Shown here one piece after another: positions 1-11,445 of a stretch of DNA of 64,000 nt. Made by a program: the position numbers and the translations under genes. Below the pieces are notes generated by a model. The model did not search any database. It was not told the DNA's origin and saw nothing but the letters and a program-made list of their open reading frames with translations. Numbering within the stretch: position 1 is the first letter of the stretch; each line of letters starts with the position of its first letter. Source of the DNA: Ulota crispa (Eukaryota > Streptophyta > Bryopsida > Orthotrichales > Orthotrichaceae); assembly GCA_963920765.1 (NCBI GenBank), contig OY987243.1:26097419-26161418 (forward strand). The letters run 5' to 3'.

Positions 1-534
1 TATTCTGTACATTCAGGAGTCAAAATTCTTTTGAAGTTAGATTATTGGTGATTGTTCACCCAAAATTGATCTACCTTGTCAATTAAAATTTCAGGATTAC
101 GCAGGAATCTCTAGCCACTGATCAAAAACATTTTAAAGTACCATAGTATGTTGCAGAAATAACATTCTACAAAATAATTGTAGAAGGATAACTGGTATTA
201 GTAAGTGCTTCCATGGAAGTAATTTGAAGAAACATCATATCTAAATATGTTTGCACAAGATTCTAAACTACGAATACCACTTGACGGGAGCCATTATTAC
301 CAATTTCTAGTATTACTTCATGAAGAGAAATGGATAGATCAGCTCAATTCAAATTGAAATTTCTACTAACGCCTAAAGCAGAATCGACTAAACTTTCTGT
401 GAGTCAAAAAAGGTATGCCGTAAAAACATATGCTTATACGGGTTACCCAGGCTAAATATTCATATTTCCTCAGATAAAATGACGACTGGAGGGTAAATGC
501 AAACATATTTGTACCTCTGTACAGAAAGATCCTA

Positions 535-3500
535 CTACCGAACTTGCACAATGCCAGCATTGACCAATTTTTGGATTTTACCCATAACCATAGGATTCTT
601 CATGTGCTCCTGTGCAGCATTGGGGTTCTCTTGAAAATCTGTCAGTACCTGCAATTCGGTGGAGTCACGTCAGGACAACGTTACGCTTGTAAACATAGCA
701 AATAACCATAGGTACTCCTGACCTATAGATTGCAGCCTTATCGAAACAATGAGTACGGGGCAGTGATCCCAATTGATATTCTTAATTCGCTACATAGCTA
801 AAGACAGTGCTAAGCGAGATTAATTTTTTAAAGTTTAACTGTGAGATTCACGCTATTTGTAGCTACAAAAAATACTTAGAAGATAATTAGCTGAATTTAG
901 TACAAACTTGAACACTAGTACAGGGAACCCATTGAGGTTAGTATTCAAATCTGTGCACACCGAAGGTACTGGAGTAGGATTACGTACCTGTCTCATGACT
1001 GGATCGGACAATATCCCTTGGATTTCCGGGTCTTGCATTGACCTCGCCTGCAAATGAGAGAACACAGAAGCAAACTTAGATCGACAAGTTTGAAATGATA
1101 ATCTAAACCATGTATAAGAACAATCCCGATACAAAACTTCAAGATTAGCACAAATCATAACCAAACTATGCAACTCACCTGCTTCTCTTTCAAGTCATCA
1201 GCACTAATATCACCTCTGTTCATCTTGTTTATTTGATCCACACATCTGCACCGAAAGAAGAACAGCGAAAAATAGTTAGAACAGTAATACGGGGCATATC
1301 AGGATAGGGAGATGGGGAAAGTTTAAAGTCAAGTCATGGTCAGAACAGACAGCGCAATGCAACAAAAAGCAGCCTCACAGAAAATGAAATTACTGCGTAC
1401 AACACTAGTACGGACTTCCACTACAGCAAAGCCTTCGTAAACGCCAGAAAGAACTCTGAAGCCAGAAACCAGCAACACTAGAAGAAACATACCTGCGAAC
1501 TCCATCCATCAACTCCTGGTTGCCTTCATTGTGCTTCAATCCAAGCTGATATAGTCAACCAATGGACAGTAAGGATGAAGATACTCAAAATTATAAAATG
1601 TACTACAAAGTATTTCTATGTATGCGCTCAAACATGACCAAAAATGAAATGAAGCATACAACCCCATACTCGATCAATATGGAGTTGTCAGTTATATATG
1701 GAGTGTATCTAGACTTCGTGCTGGTCCAGATACACTCCATATATAACTGACAACTCCATATTGATCGAATCTGGGGTTATATCCTCTATTACTGCAAGGT
1801 TGTTTTGAAGTTAACCACAGAAAGCCTCCAACAACGAACATTGGCACATAACCCCCAAGCCTAAAAACTTACTTACTCCTGACTCAAGATCAGCAGTACC
1901 TGGTAGGTTTCCAGAGCTTTGTCATATTCCTTCATGAAAAATTGGATGGCTCCCTTTCGTGAATATCCTTTCACAAATTTCGGATCCAGGTCTATGCATT
2001 TGTTAGCATCTTTCAGACCCTCTGGAAGAGCTGCAAGCTTTGTGTAGCATGCTGCCCTATTGCTATACACCTGCCAAGTTACCAACGAGATTGCCACCTT
2101 GGTCCATTTCTTGAACACACGTATAAAATTGCAAATTGTGGATCTCACACAAAATCAATCAATCATTCAACTGGCTAAAATGCTCACCTTTGGATCCGAG
2201 GGGTTCCTCTTAATTGCCTCAGTGTAGTGCTTCACAGCCTCTGGATACTTGTCCTGCTTAAAGTACTCATTTCCTGTCATTACGACATCACAATCATCAA
2301 TCTTATCTGTCTAATGTAAATGTTGAAATAAACCCTGAACTATTTCATCAAATGGAAACGTCACTAGCAAACGACGAAGTTCAATTAAGTGCAATAATCC
2401 CAAACTTCAGCTACAGGATCCACAATTTTCAAATGTTCCCTGAGTAAATGAAACCAGAGGTCCCATGCACCTTGGCCTTGACAAGATTTTTTCCTAGAAA
2501 CCATACCTTTTTCCCTTTCTGTATCAGCTACTGTCGGGTCAAAGTACTCTTGCTGCTCTAGTTCCTTTTTGACACGCTCTGCATCATTCAACTTTTTCAG
2601 AGTATCTGGATTACGGTGTTCGGTCAAAGCTTTGTTGAAAACTTCAATAGCAGCTTCGTAGTCTTTGGATGTTTTAGCGAGCTTCACTAAAGCTGTGCCC
2701 TTTCTTGTCAATGCTTTTGCAATCAGTTTGTAATCCGCATGCACAGACCTGCCAATCTCCACAGCCGATTCACAATCTGCAATGCAATCCTCGTACTGCA
2801 GACACCACAGATCGAGACAATAAGGTAAACAAACAAGAAAAGCATTTGCACAGTATATCAATAGAGTTGAAACACAACGATTACGTGGGCAATGGTCAAA
2901 ACAGCAACCACTACTACCTAGGGAGAATTAACAGACACTAACATAAGTACTAATTTCAAACCCAATAGGCACTGAATACAGAACCTCAACTCTAGGAACT
3001 ATAAAAACATTCCATGTGTTCAATAAATCACCAGAACCTCCATGGATACAACATGCAAGTTAAATGATTCACATCATAAAGGTTTCACAACACGCACCTT
3101 GCCCATCTCCATATATACAGCAGCACGGTTAGTAACGAATGAAATGTCTTCTCCATCGAGCTCCACCGCTTTGCTGTAGTGCTGCACAGCCACTTCAAAG
3201 TTCTTCTTCTTGTACTCCGCATTTCCAGCCTCCTTCTCCTTCAATGCTTCCGCCTTTCGGGCTTTTCTCTCCTTTTCCTCCTCATCCTCGCTGTCGACTT
3301 CCATGGGCTTCGGTGGCGGCTCTGGAACCGCTTCTGGTTTCGGCACACTTCGTGGTCGCTCCACAGGAACCTCCGGCTTCGCAGGAGTGGATACCTCCTC
3401 GTCTTTGTCATCTTCCGGAAATTCAGCGCCCGCCTCTGCATTTTGGATATTCACACCAAGTAGGACACCAATTACCTGCGTAGTGAAAAAAAATTGCAAA

Positions 3501-4286
3501 AATCTTAGCTAAATGGCAAGAAGAACATCCTTGGCTAAACTCATTGAAGGAACGTCTAGGGACAATTAGCCAAATAATGCAGTGCGTGTTACTCAACAAA
3601 ATTGATAAGAAAAAAATCACAGATGGTTCAACACTTCTTTTCAAGAACTCAGTTTTCTCAATCAAATTTCGGTATCAAAATTCAAAATTTTAGTAGTTTG
3701 AGTTTACGAAAAAACATCTATATACCTGCATCATGCGAGGGTCGTTAATGTAGCGCGACACATTGCTGGGATTCTTTTGAGAGTCGTTGATCATCGCCAC
3801 AAAGTCGGGCTGTTGCAAGTATGGTCGAGTACGCGGGTCGCCTTGCAGTTTCACCCACACATCAGGTCCGAACATGTTCCCAAAAGGAGAACCACCTCCG
3901 AAAGGAGAGTCACCTGGAGGACCCCGGGCTCTAGGCTTTGCAGCCTTAGCATCCGATAACCCTGACTTGAGGCCATCATTTGCAGGATCAAATTTCAAAC
4001 CTTTCTCATAAGCCGAGATGGCTTCATTGTACTCCCTTAGACCTACATAGGCCGCACCTAACCGGCTGTAACCCTTTGGCCACTCGGACTTCAGTTCGAC
4101 AGTCTTCTTAGCATCACGAAGAGCCTCCTCATACTTGTGTTGAGAGGCATATGCGGCTGAGCGATTGGAATACAAGACATGATTGTCAGGGGCTAGCGCA
4201 ATCGCTTCCCCAAAGTGCTGAATAGCCTCCTCAAACTTCCCTGCCGAGAATGCCGCATTCCCCTTCGCCTTCGCCTCGTCAGCCAT
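535..4286 (-). CDS. STI1/HOP: Hsp70-Hsp90 organizing protein (HOP/STI1), 9 coding exons
   Basis: Cytosolic co-chaperone that bridges Hsp70 and Hsp90 through TPR clamps. Coding exons on the minus strand: 4286-3726, 3475-3098, 2795-2507, 2273-2188, 2070-1900, 1545-1493, 1245-1179, 1047-988 and 648-535. All junctions are GT/AG and the phases agree, giving 592 aa, close to the roughly 570 aa of Arabidopsis HOPs. TPR1 spans about aa 1-118 and carries carboxylate-clamp residues K6, N10, N41, K71 and R75 (human HOP K8, N12, N43, K73, R77). DP1 is about 140-187, then an acidic Pro-rich linker with a basic KERKARK stretch (NLS-like in plant HOPs). TPR2A is about 263-385, TPR2B about 403-515, and DP2 is at the C-terminus. 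The stop is a tandem TAG TAG. The start is the only ATG that opens TPR1. Function rests on family knowledge; the exon model was built by eye. Confidence 0.95.
1660..1778. repeat. 119-bp near-perfect hairpin in STI1 intron 5
   Basis: Two arms of about 50 bases (1660-1710 and 1728-1778) are inverse complements with only a few mismatches near the outer ends. They are separated by a loop of about 17 bases. The core arm, about 40 bases from 1671, appears perfectly paired. It lies in the intron between coding exons 5 and 6. The outer ends read AACCCC...GGGGTT, so it may be a tiny MITE. A small-RNA precursor is the other possibility. The sequence alone cannot decide. Confidence 0.8.
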
Positions 4287-4304
4287 GATTCTCCAGCTCT
4301 AACC

Positions 4305-5168
4305 CTACATCCACACCCGCATCTTATCAGTACAACACATCAAATGCTCCAACTCACATCTACCACCCTGGAAGTCATCCACATATCCCCGAATCAGACT
4401 GTACATCACCACCTCTTGACACGCTACCAAAATACTCACATCCATTCACTACGGTCCCTCGCCACAAGACAAACCAAAACATACAGTAACTTCAACAACG
4501 GACAACTCCACAACTTCCACACCAACATACCGCGCCCTAAACTCCTCGACCTAAACACCGCATGCATCACTTCTGTTTCCTAAAAACCACTAACTAGTGC
4601 CTTCCGCGCCTCAACCGCGATCGCTCTGTCCGACGCTCTCAACAACAACACCGGACTCACGTCACTAACCACATAATCGCAGTCAACCCTAAATGTTCCT
4701 CTTGCAAGTCGTTCAATACAAAGCTTATCAACTACAAACCAAATTCCCTTTGCAACCAGCAATGCCATCCAAAGCATCAAACCTCGAAAACCTAATCACA
4801 CCGAACCTCAAAAACCTAGCCGCATCAAACCTCGAAAACCTAATCACATCGAACCTCGAAACCCTAATCGCATCGAACCTGTCACCGCTTACCGAAAGAA
4901 AACACCAGAATCCACGCCAAACTCAGACAAGACCTAAACATTTCAAATACAATCCGCCACGCAAACGAGCCGCTCAAAATTGATCGCTAACATCAGTCAC
5001 CATACCATCCGATTGTGCACCGAAACTCGATCAATCGTGCAGAATAAAACCATCGCGAGATCAAAACCGGCCGCGAAAGGAGCTAAAAAAAATTCATTGA
5101 TACCTTAAGAACAAAGAGCATTTGACAGAATAAGAGAAAAGAGCTTTGCAGCAGGAGCATCAACTTAC
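4305..5168 (-). other. STI1 5' UTR intron
   Basis: On the minus strand a strong donor (G|GTAAGTTG, GT at 5168-5167) ends a non-coding exon. A plausible acceptor (TGTAG, ending at 4305) lies 18 bases before the ATG, giving an intron of about 864 bp. Both sites are preserved in the duplicated copy at 26089-27165, where the donor reads GTGAGT. This places the transcription start beyond about 5230, next to the heat-shock-element-like sites. Inferred from splice-site consensus without transcript evidence. Confidence 0.65.
4780..4881. repeat. 24-bp minisatellite in the STI1 5' UTR intron
   Basis: Four tandem 24-bp units begin AACCTCGAAAACCTAATC, followed by a partial fifth. Several carry the telo-box-like AACCCTAA. 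The duplicated promoter at 26651 has only about 1.5 units, so the array has expanded here or contracted there since the duplication. Confidence 0.8.
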
Positions 5169-5254
5169 CGGAAAGCGATACGAAGAGATCGCGCAGCAAA
5201 ACAGACAACGACGCAAAGGAAGGATTAGAACGCTGGTGCGGTAAACTTATGGGA

Positions 5255-5370
5255 AACCTGATTGGAATGCTGCCGAAGGTCGCGGCTGGAAGGTCCTAGA
5301 ACCCTCTGTGGGAACGCTGACGCTCCCCAGAGGTTCTATAAGGTCCCGAAGGTCCCCTCTTCGGGAACGC
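5255..5370 (-). promoter_or_regulatory. STI1 core promoter with heat-shock-element-like sites
   Basis: Just upstream of the predicted first exon, 5288-5302 reads GGAAGGTCCTAGAAC. This is three alternating GAA/TCC/GAA units in the nGAAnnTTCnnGAAn heat-shock pattern, with one base off in the middle unit. A second site, TTCGGGAA at 5360-5367, is a perfect two-unit HSE core. A CCAAT motif (minus strand) is near 5263 and a TATA-like TTATAGAA near 5335-5342. The duplicate at 27057-27071 keeps the three-unit pattern. HOP genes are heat-inducible in plants, so heat-factor control is a reasonable inference. Confidence 0.5.
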
Positions 5371-5424
5371 GATCATGTGGTTCCTTGACTCCTTGACTGA
5401 GGTTTGGAGTTTGGACGATCGCAT

Positions 5425-6059
5425 TTAACCCCTAAATGCCTATAAATGCCTATTTTGGGCTCTTAGGAATTTGCTTCAAATTGAACATAAAGGCAATATT
5501 TTAATAAGCTGTATCCAGTTGTAATCGTAAAAATTCAAACCAGATATGTTAGAGGTCACACAAGAAAAGAATACATAACAATTTCACTAATAGATTGGAA
5601 GATTATAATGTTTAATCATAAGGGTGTTAAAATTACAAACATGACTTGAAGCCTTTGAATCCTCTTTTCACATGTTGGATTTTAAAAAATGATCATCAAA
5701 AAAGTATAAGGTTAAAGAAAATAACATACATAACCCCAATCACTTTATATTTTTTCAAAATATTTTCTACAGTTTTTGCATATGAATTTTTTATATAAAT
5801 TTTTCTTCAAGATCTCTTGTATTTGAGGCTCATTTCCAAGAGCTCTCAACATTAGAGAAAGTCAAGACCCTTGCACAAAAGCTTGAATAAAAAACTCATA
5901 ATTGATCATTTTCAAAATCAAATTTTTGATCCTAAAATTAGACTTCACAACAAATAAATCCAAAATGTAAGCTATTAAAAATAGTAACTTAGTTAGGTTT
6001 ATTGAACTTTAGAGTATTACAAACACCAAAATTTGGTGCAGCAAGCATTTAGGGGTTAA
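5425..6059. mobile_element. TTAA-flanked MITE, piggyBac-like family A, copy 1
   Basis: The element (5429-6055, 627 bp) begins CCCCTAAATGCC and ends GCATTTAGGGG. It is flanked on both sides by TTAA. Its interior matches the elements at 21117-21769 and 48143-48795. There is no reading frame of note, so it is non-autonomous. TTAA target sites and CCC termini are typical of piggyBac elements. Confidence 0.8.
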
Positions 6060-6079
6060 TGATTTTTGGGGTAATTTTA

Positions 6080-6472
6080 GGGAGCAACTAGGTGGACACC
6101 CCCCAATTGCTACGAGGACACCCCCATAGTCAAATCTATTAAATTTTAGATTATTATTACACTGAAATATGAAATAAAATCAAAGAATACTTTAGTGTAC
6201 AAAAGCGCTACAAACATACAACAAATTTGCCTCATTTGTGACACAATTAAGAATCAAACCAGTAAATGAAGGGAGCAATTGGTTTAATTCCTAACCATGT
6301 CACAAATGAGGCAAATTTGTTGTATGTTTGTAACAATTGTAAACACAAATGTACGCTAAAGTATTGCTTTGATTTTATTTCATATTTCAACATAATAATA
6401 ATCTAAAATTTAATAAATTTGGCTATGGGGGTGTCTCCATAGCAATTGGGGGGTGTCCACCTAGTTGCTCCC
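6080..6472. mobile_element. hAT-like MITE, family D, copy 1
   Basis: The termini are long inverted repeats, GGGAGCAACTAGGTGGACAC and its complement. The 393-bp element folds back almost end to end. It is bounded by a perfect 8-bp duplication, TAATTTTA, at 6072-6079 and 6473-6480. Eight-base target duplications are the hAT signature. A second copy lies at 36054-36457. Confidence 0.85.
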
Positions 6473-6508
6473 TAATTTTATGGACACACCTTAAGTTTGC
6501 AATATTTG

Positions 6509-6890
6509 TATAAGGTAGCAAACACTCATAAGCGTGAAACTAAAGGTTTTGGAGTAGGAAAATCAATTGACAAACTTTGAAAAAAATATTGTAAATTAGC
6601 AAGAGGAAACTAAAAATATTGGCATCAATTTCAATGTTCCAATTTCATGTATTTGTTCACGAAGATTTTTCAAAGTCCTAAATCACTAAAAATGTATAGT
6701 TGTGTGTAGGAGATGCTAAAAACAATGCAATGGGGCACTCAAAACCGTCATGCAAATCACCTACAACCATCATTTTGTCACCCATAACCATCACTTTGTA
6801 ACCCACAACTAATTTTTTAAAGGTTTATAAGTCATTGACAGCTTGACACATGCATAGGTCACGCCCATAGAGACAATGGCAGTTATGGGT
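6509..6890. mobile_element. MITE family B (TAAGGTAG...CTACCTTA), copy 1
   Basis: Ends read TAAGGTAGCAAACACTCAT and the matching inverse near 6890. The interior matches 27189-27590, including the shared phrase TTTTGGAGTAGG. The target-site duplication is ambiguous because the termini themselves carry TAA/TTA, so I do not assign a superfamily. Confidence 0.65.
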
Positions 6891-6897
6891 GTTGCTA

Positions 6898-7135
6898 CCT
6901 TAGATAAGGTAGGAGGTTCATGAATCGACCATCTAAGGGTTGAAATTGAATTTGGGAGACAACTTTTTTAAATGTTTTTTTAGTAAATCTTCCTTGAAAG
7001 ACAAGAAGAATTGGCATCTAACCCAAGTTGTTTTGTGTTTTTGGAGCTTTATGGAATTAGTTATGAAATTTTAAAGTTGAAATGGCATAGGGTTCTAAAA
7101 TTGCCCACCTTCTCAAATGTACATTGCTTGTACCA
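6898..7135. mobile_element. MITE family G fragment
   Basis: Starts TAAGGTAGGAGGTTCATGAATC. It runs through a segment that is the inverse complement of most of the element in eIF3f intron 5 (39953-40280), including the GGGTTCTAAAATTG piece near 7091. The right end is missing or diverged. Confidence 0.6.
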
Positions 7136-7423
7136 TTAAAAGAAATTGAGCACTCCCAAGGGCTACAAGTTTGGTTGTTCCCAATGTTGGGAACCAGCCC
7201 TTGTTGGTTGTCAGGAAAAATTAAAAAACTAATATTTTATTTTATTTTTTATAATCATATCATCTATCGTGTAAATCAACATTGCTACACAGAACACATT
7301 GTGTACCTAAACCACAATCACATAAAAAAAAAATGTAGCATTTACAAGGGATTTGGGCCCAAGAAAGCGTTGTGAATTTGGATGTTCCTAATGCTGAGAA
7401 CTAGCCACTATTGGTGGTCCGAA
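7136..7423. other. Intergenic, short internal duplication
   Basis: About 50 bases at 7160-7210 (GTTTGGTTGTTCCCAATG...) recur in altered form at 7374-7424 (ATTTGGATGTTCCTAATG...). No gene is recognised. Confidence 0.4.
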
Positions 7424-8190
7424 AAAAATCAAAAAAATTAAAAAAATTAAAAAAATTAAAAAAATTAAAAAAATTAAAAAAATTAAAAAAATTAAAAAAA
7501 TTAAAAAAATCAAAAAAATCAAAAAAATTAAAAAAATTAAAAAAATTAAAAAAAAATTAAAAAAAAATTAAAAAAATTAAAAAAACTAAAAAAATCAAAA
7601 AAATTAAAAAAAATCAAAAAAATCAAAAAAATCAAAAAAATCAAAAAAATCAAAAAAATCAAAAAAATTAAAAAAATCAAAAAAATCAAAAAAATTAAAA
7701 AAATTAAAAAAATTAAAATAATTAAAAAAATTAAAATAATCAAAAAAATTAAAAAAATTAAAATAATCAAAAAAATTAAAAAAATTAAAAAAATCAAAAA
7801 AATTAAAAAAATTAAAAAAATCAAAAAAATTAAAAAAATCAAAAAAATCAAAAAAATTAAAAAAATTAAAAAAATCAAAAAAATTAAAAAAATTAAAAAA
7901 ATTAAAAAAATTAAAAAAATTAAAAAAATTAAAAAAATTAAAAAAATCAAAAAAATCAAAAAAATCAAAAAAATCAAAAAAATTTAAAAAATTTAAAAAA
8001 TTTAAAAATTTAAAAAAATTTAAAAATTTAAAAAAGTTTAAAAAATTTAAAAAAGTTTAAAAAAGTTTAAAAAAGTTTAAAAAAATTTCAAAAACTAAAA
8101 AAAACTAAAAAAAAATTTAAATTTTAAAAACTTTAAAAACTTTAAAAACTTTAAAAACTTTAAAAACTTTAAAAACTTAAAAGTTAAAAA
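7424..8190. repeat. A-rich 9-bp tandem array (TTAAAAAAA/TCAAAAAAA)
   Basis: About 60 copies of a 9-bp unit, TTAAAAAAA or TCAAAAAAA, occupy 7424-7980. They decay into TTTAAAAA, GTTTAAAAA and ACTTTAAAA variants up to 8190. Because the period is a multiple of three, the array stays open as a long Leu-Ile-Phe frame on the minus strand, which is an artefact and not a gene. Confidence 0.95.
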
Positions 8191-9183
8191 AAAAGTCAAA
8201 AACATTCTCTTTTTTTTTTCCAAAAAAATTATATATTCAATCATGTTTGACGTGGTCGCCCTAATGCCATGTCATACTACTGCAAGTTGCCTATGTGGAA
8301 GTGTTCTCAAAGTTCCCATAGTTTTGGGAGAAGGGGCCCATTCTTGGGTCCTAATCCCTTGTAATACTAAGGACATACATGCAAACATGCTTTCAATGAT
8401 TAGATTAGCAATCTATGCACTATGCGTCAGTCAAGCTACCTTTCACTCCATTCATAGAAGATTCCAAGAGCGTAAGGAATAACACGAAAGAAAGAGAGTA
8501 TATAATAATGAATCCCAAATACAACAAGCTCTCTCTCTCAACAACCTCACAAGACTTGACTTGGCAAAGATCAAATGCCAAATCAGGAGCGTAAACTCCT
8601 CTATCTACCCAAACCCTAACTCACTAGAATGAATAGACATCCACTAAATGAACTCCATTCGATGTGGCATGTACACAATGCCACATCATGTGATACATCT
8701 GGCGTGGTCAGACTACGACCAGGTCAATTTGCCCATGTGGAAGTGTTCCCATGTTCTGAGAGAATGGGCTCAAAATTCCCATAGTTTTGAGGAAGGAGCC
8801 CCTTTTTGGGCCCAACTCCTTTGTAATGCATAAATGCTTGTGTGGCAAAAAAAAAAAAAAAAAACGCAAAAATTTGAGCCCAAATAAAAAAAATTGAATC
8901 ACCACAATACAACAGTTCAATTCAAGAACTTGCACCCAATTTGTTAAATTTAAATTGGACCACAAATTAAATCCAAGGGCTATACTTTAGAAATAATCAA
9001 ATTTTTGACCTAACAGACAATATGATGAAATGTGAATTTGGCCAACTCCAAATTAAACCTGCACCCTATTTCAAAGTGGCCCTAAGATCCATAACTTTTC
9101 TAACCTCTCGATAACTTAGCATCTCAAAGCCAAAGACTACATTGGAAATAAATGAGTATCTCCAACACTAAATACTATATTTA
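8191..9183. other. Intergenic with a duplicated 130-bp motif and poly(A)
   Basis: Segments at about 8243-8375 and 8693-8835 are diverged copies of each other. Both contain CATGTGGAAGTGTTC-like and CCCATAGTTTTG phrases. The second is followed by an 18-base A run at about 8846-8863. No gene is seen. The middle part (8400-8660) has a CT-repeat and short direct repeats but nothing I can assign. Confidence 0.4.
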
Positions 9184-9561
9184 GGGAATTGATATGTGCA
9201 CATCAGGGGTTTAATATTTTGCACACCGCAAATTGAATTTGAAATATTTGAATTCAAATTTTGGATTTAGATATCTTGACTTAGTTTAGAATCACAAGAA
9301 GGTTACAATTGAACAATGCCTATTGGAAAAGCTTAGTTTGGGAGCAAATTTTTACCTATATCCGTATTTATAAAAAGAAGCTAAGCTTTTCCACTAGATG
9401 TTGTTTGATTGTAACCCCTTTGTAGTTCTAAACTAAATCAAGGTCTCTAAATCCAAATTTGAATTCAACTTTTCCAAATTCAACTTGTTGATGGTAAATA
9501 TCTAAAATTTCCTCCTCTAGTGTGTATATATCAAACCTCAAATATGCACATATCAATTCCC
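9184..9561. mobile_element. hAT-like MITE, family F, copy 1
   Basis: The 378-bp element starts GGGAATTGATATGTGCACAT and ends with the inverse ATGCACATATCAATTCCC. Flanking 8-mers are TATATTTA (9176-9183) and TACATTTA (9562-9569), an 8-bp duplication with one change. A relative is at 35389-35804 and a fragment around 49330-49470. Confidence 0.8.
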
Positions 9562-9576
9562 TACATTTAAATTGCC

Positions 9577-10312
9577 TTATCCCTTAAAGGACAGGCCTAC
9601 AACCATGAAGTTTATGTGGTATTGCAATCATCTTCTAGGAGTTATTTTTGTAATGTAATCAATATCAAAATTCAATATTACAATTTTAGTAGTAGAAGGT
9701 ATGTGCATACTACATGTATAAACAATGTTCATAAGTTTTGGTGAAAATTTGAAATTATTGTAATTTTTTGAAGCAAATGCTAAAGAAATTCATATTAATT
9801 ACAAAATGTATTCAATTTTGCCAAATTTTGTATCATGGATGTGAATCATGATGAAGATCATCATGATGGAGTTTTTCTTCCCATGTTGCTAAAATTAGAA
9901 AAAGTAACTATTCCATAATAATAGGTACTCAATTTGTGATAGTAATGAAAATTTCAAAACTTAATTTCTTTCACAATATTAAAGTACAAGGAGAAACTAC
10001 ATTTGGTAAACTTTCAAATGCTGGTTATGCTCAAACTAAAAATACATCATTTTAATAACTCATATTGAGTTTTGGTAAAAAAATTCTCAAAATTCAAAAT
10101 ACACTACACGGTGGTGCATCTTTAGAACTCAATTGGCAAGTGGGACCATTTTGTGAACATTATGCATACAAAAGCTATCTATCTACATGCTCTAAATTGC
10201 ATTACTCATATCCCAATGGAATCTAAGATGAAAAACAGTGTTATTCCACTGTCACAGCACTTTTCAGTCATCCAGAAGCCACAAAATGGCTTCTGCGACG
10301 TTTACGGGTTAA
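9577..10312. mobile_element. TTAA-type MITE, weak left flank
   Basis: The left end CCCTTAAAGGACAGG and right end GCGACGTTTACGGG fit the shared TTAA-element terminal consensus. The right flank is TTAA but the left is TTAT, so one base has changed or the left border is misjudged. The right end resembles that of 16120-16343. Confidence 0.5.
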
Positions 10313-10990
10313 TAATTAGGTTGCCCTACCCTAAAAATTACCTCATGACTCATTGCTTGGCCACTTGGAGGTGCATGCAACTCTCTACAGTCTAGTACAT
10401 ACTAGGATTTCACACAATTTGTGACCTTGACATCAGTGAGTTGTTTTTGCAACGTTGCTATTGCCAAGTCTTTAGTGTTTTTAAAAGTTGTTTCATAAGC
10501 AAAGTTTTGAGCCCTCCAAGAGCCCCCCAAAGTTTGACAAACCAAACTATTAATTTGCTAGCATGAGTACAAGAAAAGGGCACTCATACCCATTGCTACC
10601 TTATATAAAGGACCTAAGCCACATGCACAACCCAAAACAATAAAAAAAGGCATTGTACTCATAAAATATGTAAATGTACTCACTACTCACTATCCAAGTA
10701 CCTCACTCATCTATTCAAGTAGAGTGAAGTAGAATTTATGGTCCTACTGTACATTTGTACCCATAACTTTTGTCCAATAGGAATAACATAATAGTATAGT
10801 TTTCATGATTGCATTGCACTCAAGGATGAGCGGAAATAGGGGATTAGTGGTTTGTTTGTTGTAGGAAGTACATGCCTTGAGACCATTTTTGGTGTTTTGG
10901 AGGGGGTTCTTGGAGGGCTCAAAACTTTGCTAATGATTGCATTAGTTATTGATGAAGATTATTGTACTATTAGTAAGTACTAGTATGCAC
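10313..10990. mobile_element. MITE family E copy split by another insertion
   Basis: Family E body sequence (ATTAGGTTGCC, CTCATGACTCATTGCTTGGCC, GGAGGTGCATG) runs from about 10316 to 10497. It resumes at about 10935 (TTATTGATGAAGATTATTG). The interruption is the element at 10498-10934. The left terminus and the right terminal repeat are incomplete. Confidence 0.6.
10498..10934. mobile_element. MITE family K inserted in a family E element
   Basis: Terminal inverted repeats of about 28 bases: AGCAAAGTTTTGAGCCCTCC at the left and GGAGGGCTCAAAACTTTGCT at the right. Length is about 437 bp. No coding potential. Its insertion splits a family E copy, so it is younger than that copy. Confidence 0.7.
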
Positions 10991-11441
10991 CACGCGTTTT
11001 ACTCCGTATCTTTTTTATGTGACTTTTTACCCACCCTTTTGCTACCTGTTCCTCTCCCTCCCCCTTTCTTGAATTTCAAAGTTTGAGGAACATAGAGACA
11101 CCCCATGTTATAAAGATTTTCAAAATTATAATGTAATGCTTCAAAATATCAAATTTGAGAATTTATATGACTTTTCATAATTCCAAATGACTTTTAGAAA
11201 CTAATGACTTTCCATATTTCTAAATGATTTTTCACCCTCACCTTGGGTGTCTTTTCCTCTCTGTTTTCCCCTCTCTATTAAAACTTATAATGTTAATAGA
11301 GAATGTATGGCATGACACATCATTATACCATGAGACACTTTTATATGGTGACACCTTTATGACACCTTTATGATGAGACAAACACACCAACCTTTATAAT
11401 ATAGATTCTTATAGTGTAAAATGTCAAAAAAATTTGTCAGA
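10991..11441. other. Intergenic, nothing recognised
   Basis: AT-rich sequence with short imperfect repeats (for example ATGACTTTTCATAATTCC and ATGACTTTCCATATTTC near 11168-11220). No gene or transposon ends seen. Confidence 0.4.
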
Positions 11442-11445
11442 TAAC

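Noticed and set aside
5429-5440. Telomere-type CCCTAAA at element ends
   Set aside because: Only one copy per terminus with no tandem array; it is part of the transposon terminal repeat.
7546-7977. 143-residue Leu-Ile-Phe open frame
   Set aside because: Produced by the 9-bp A-rich satellite, whose period is a multiple of three; no initiation context or complexity.
8400-8660. Possible solo LTR-like segment (CCCTAACTCAC, CT repeats)
   Set aside because: No TG...CA ends, target duplication or second copy could be shown.
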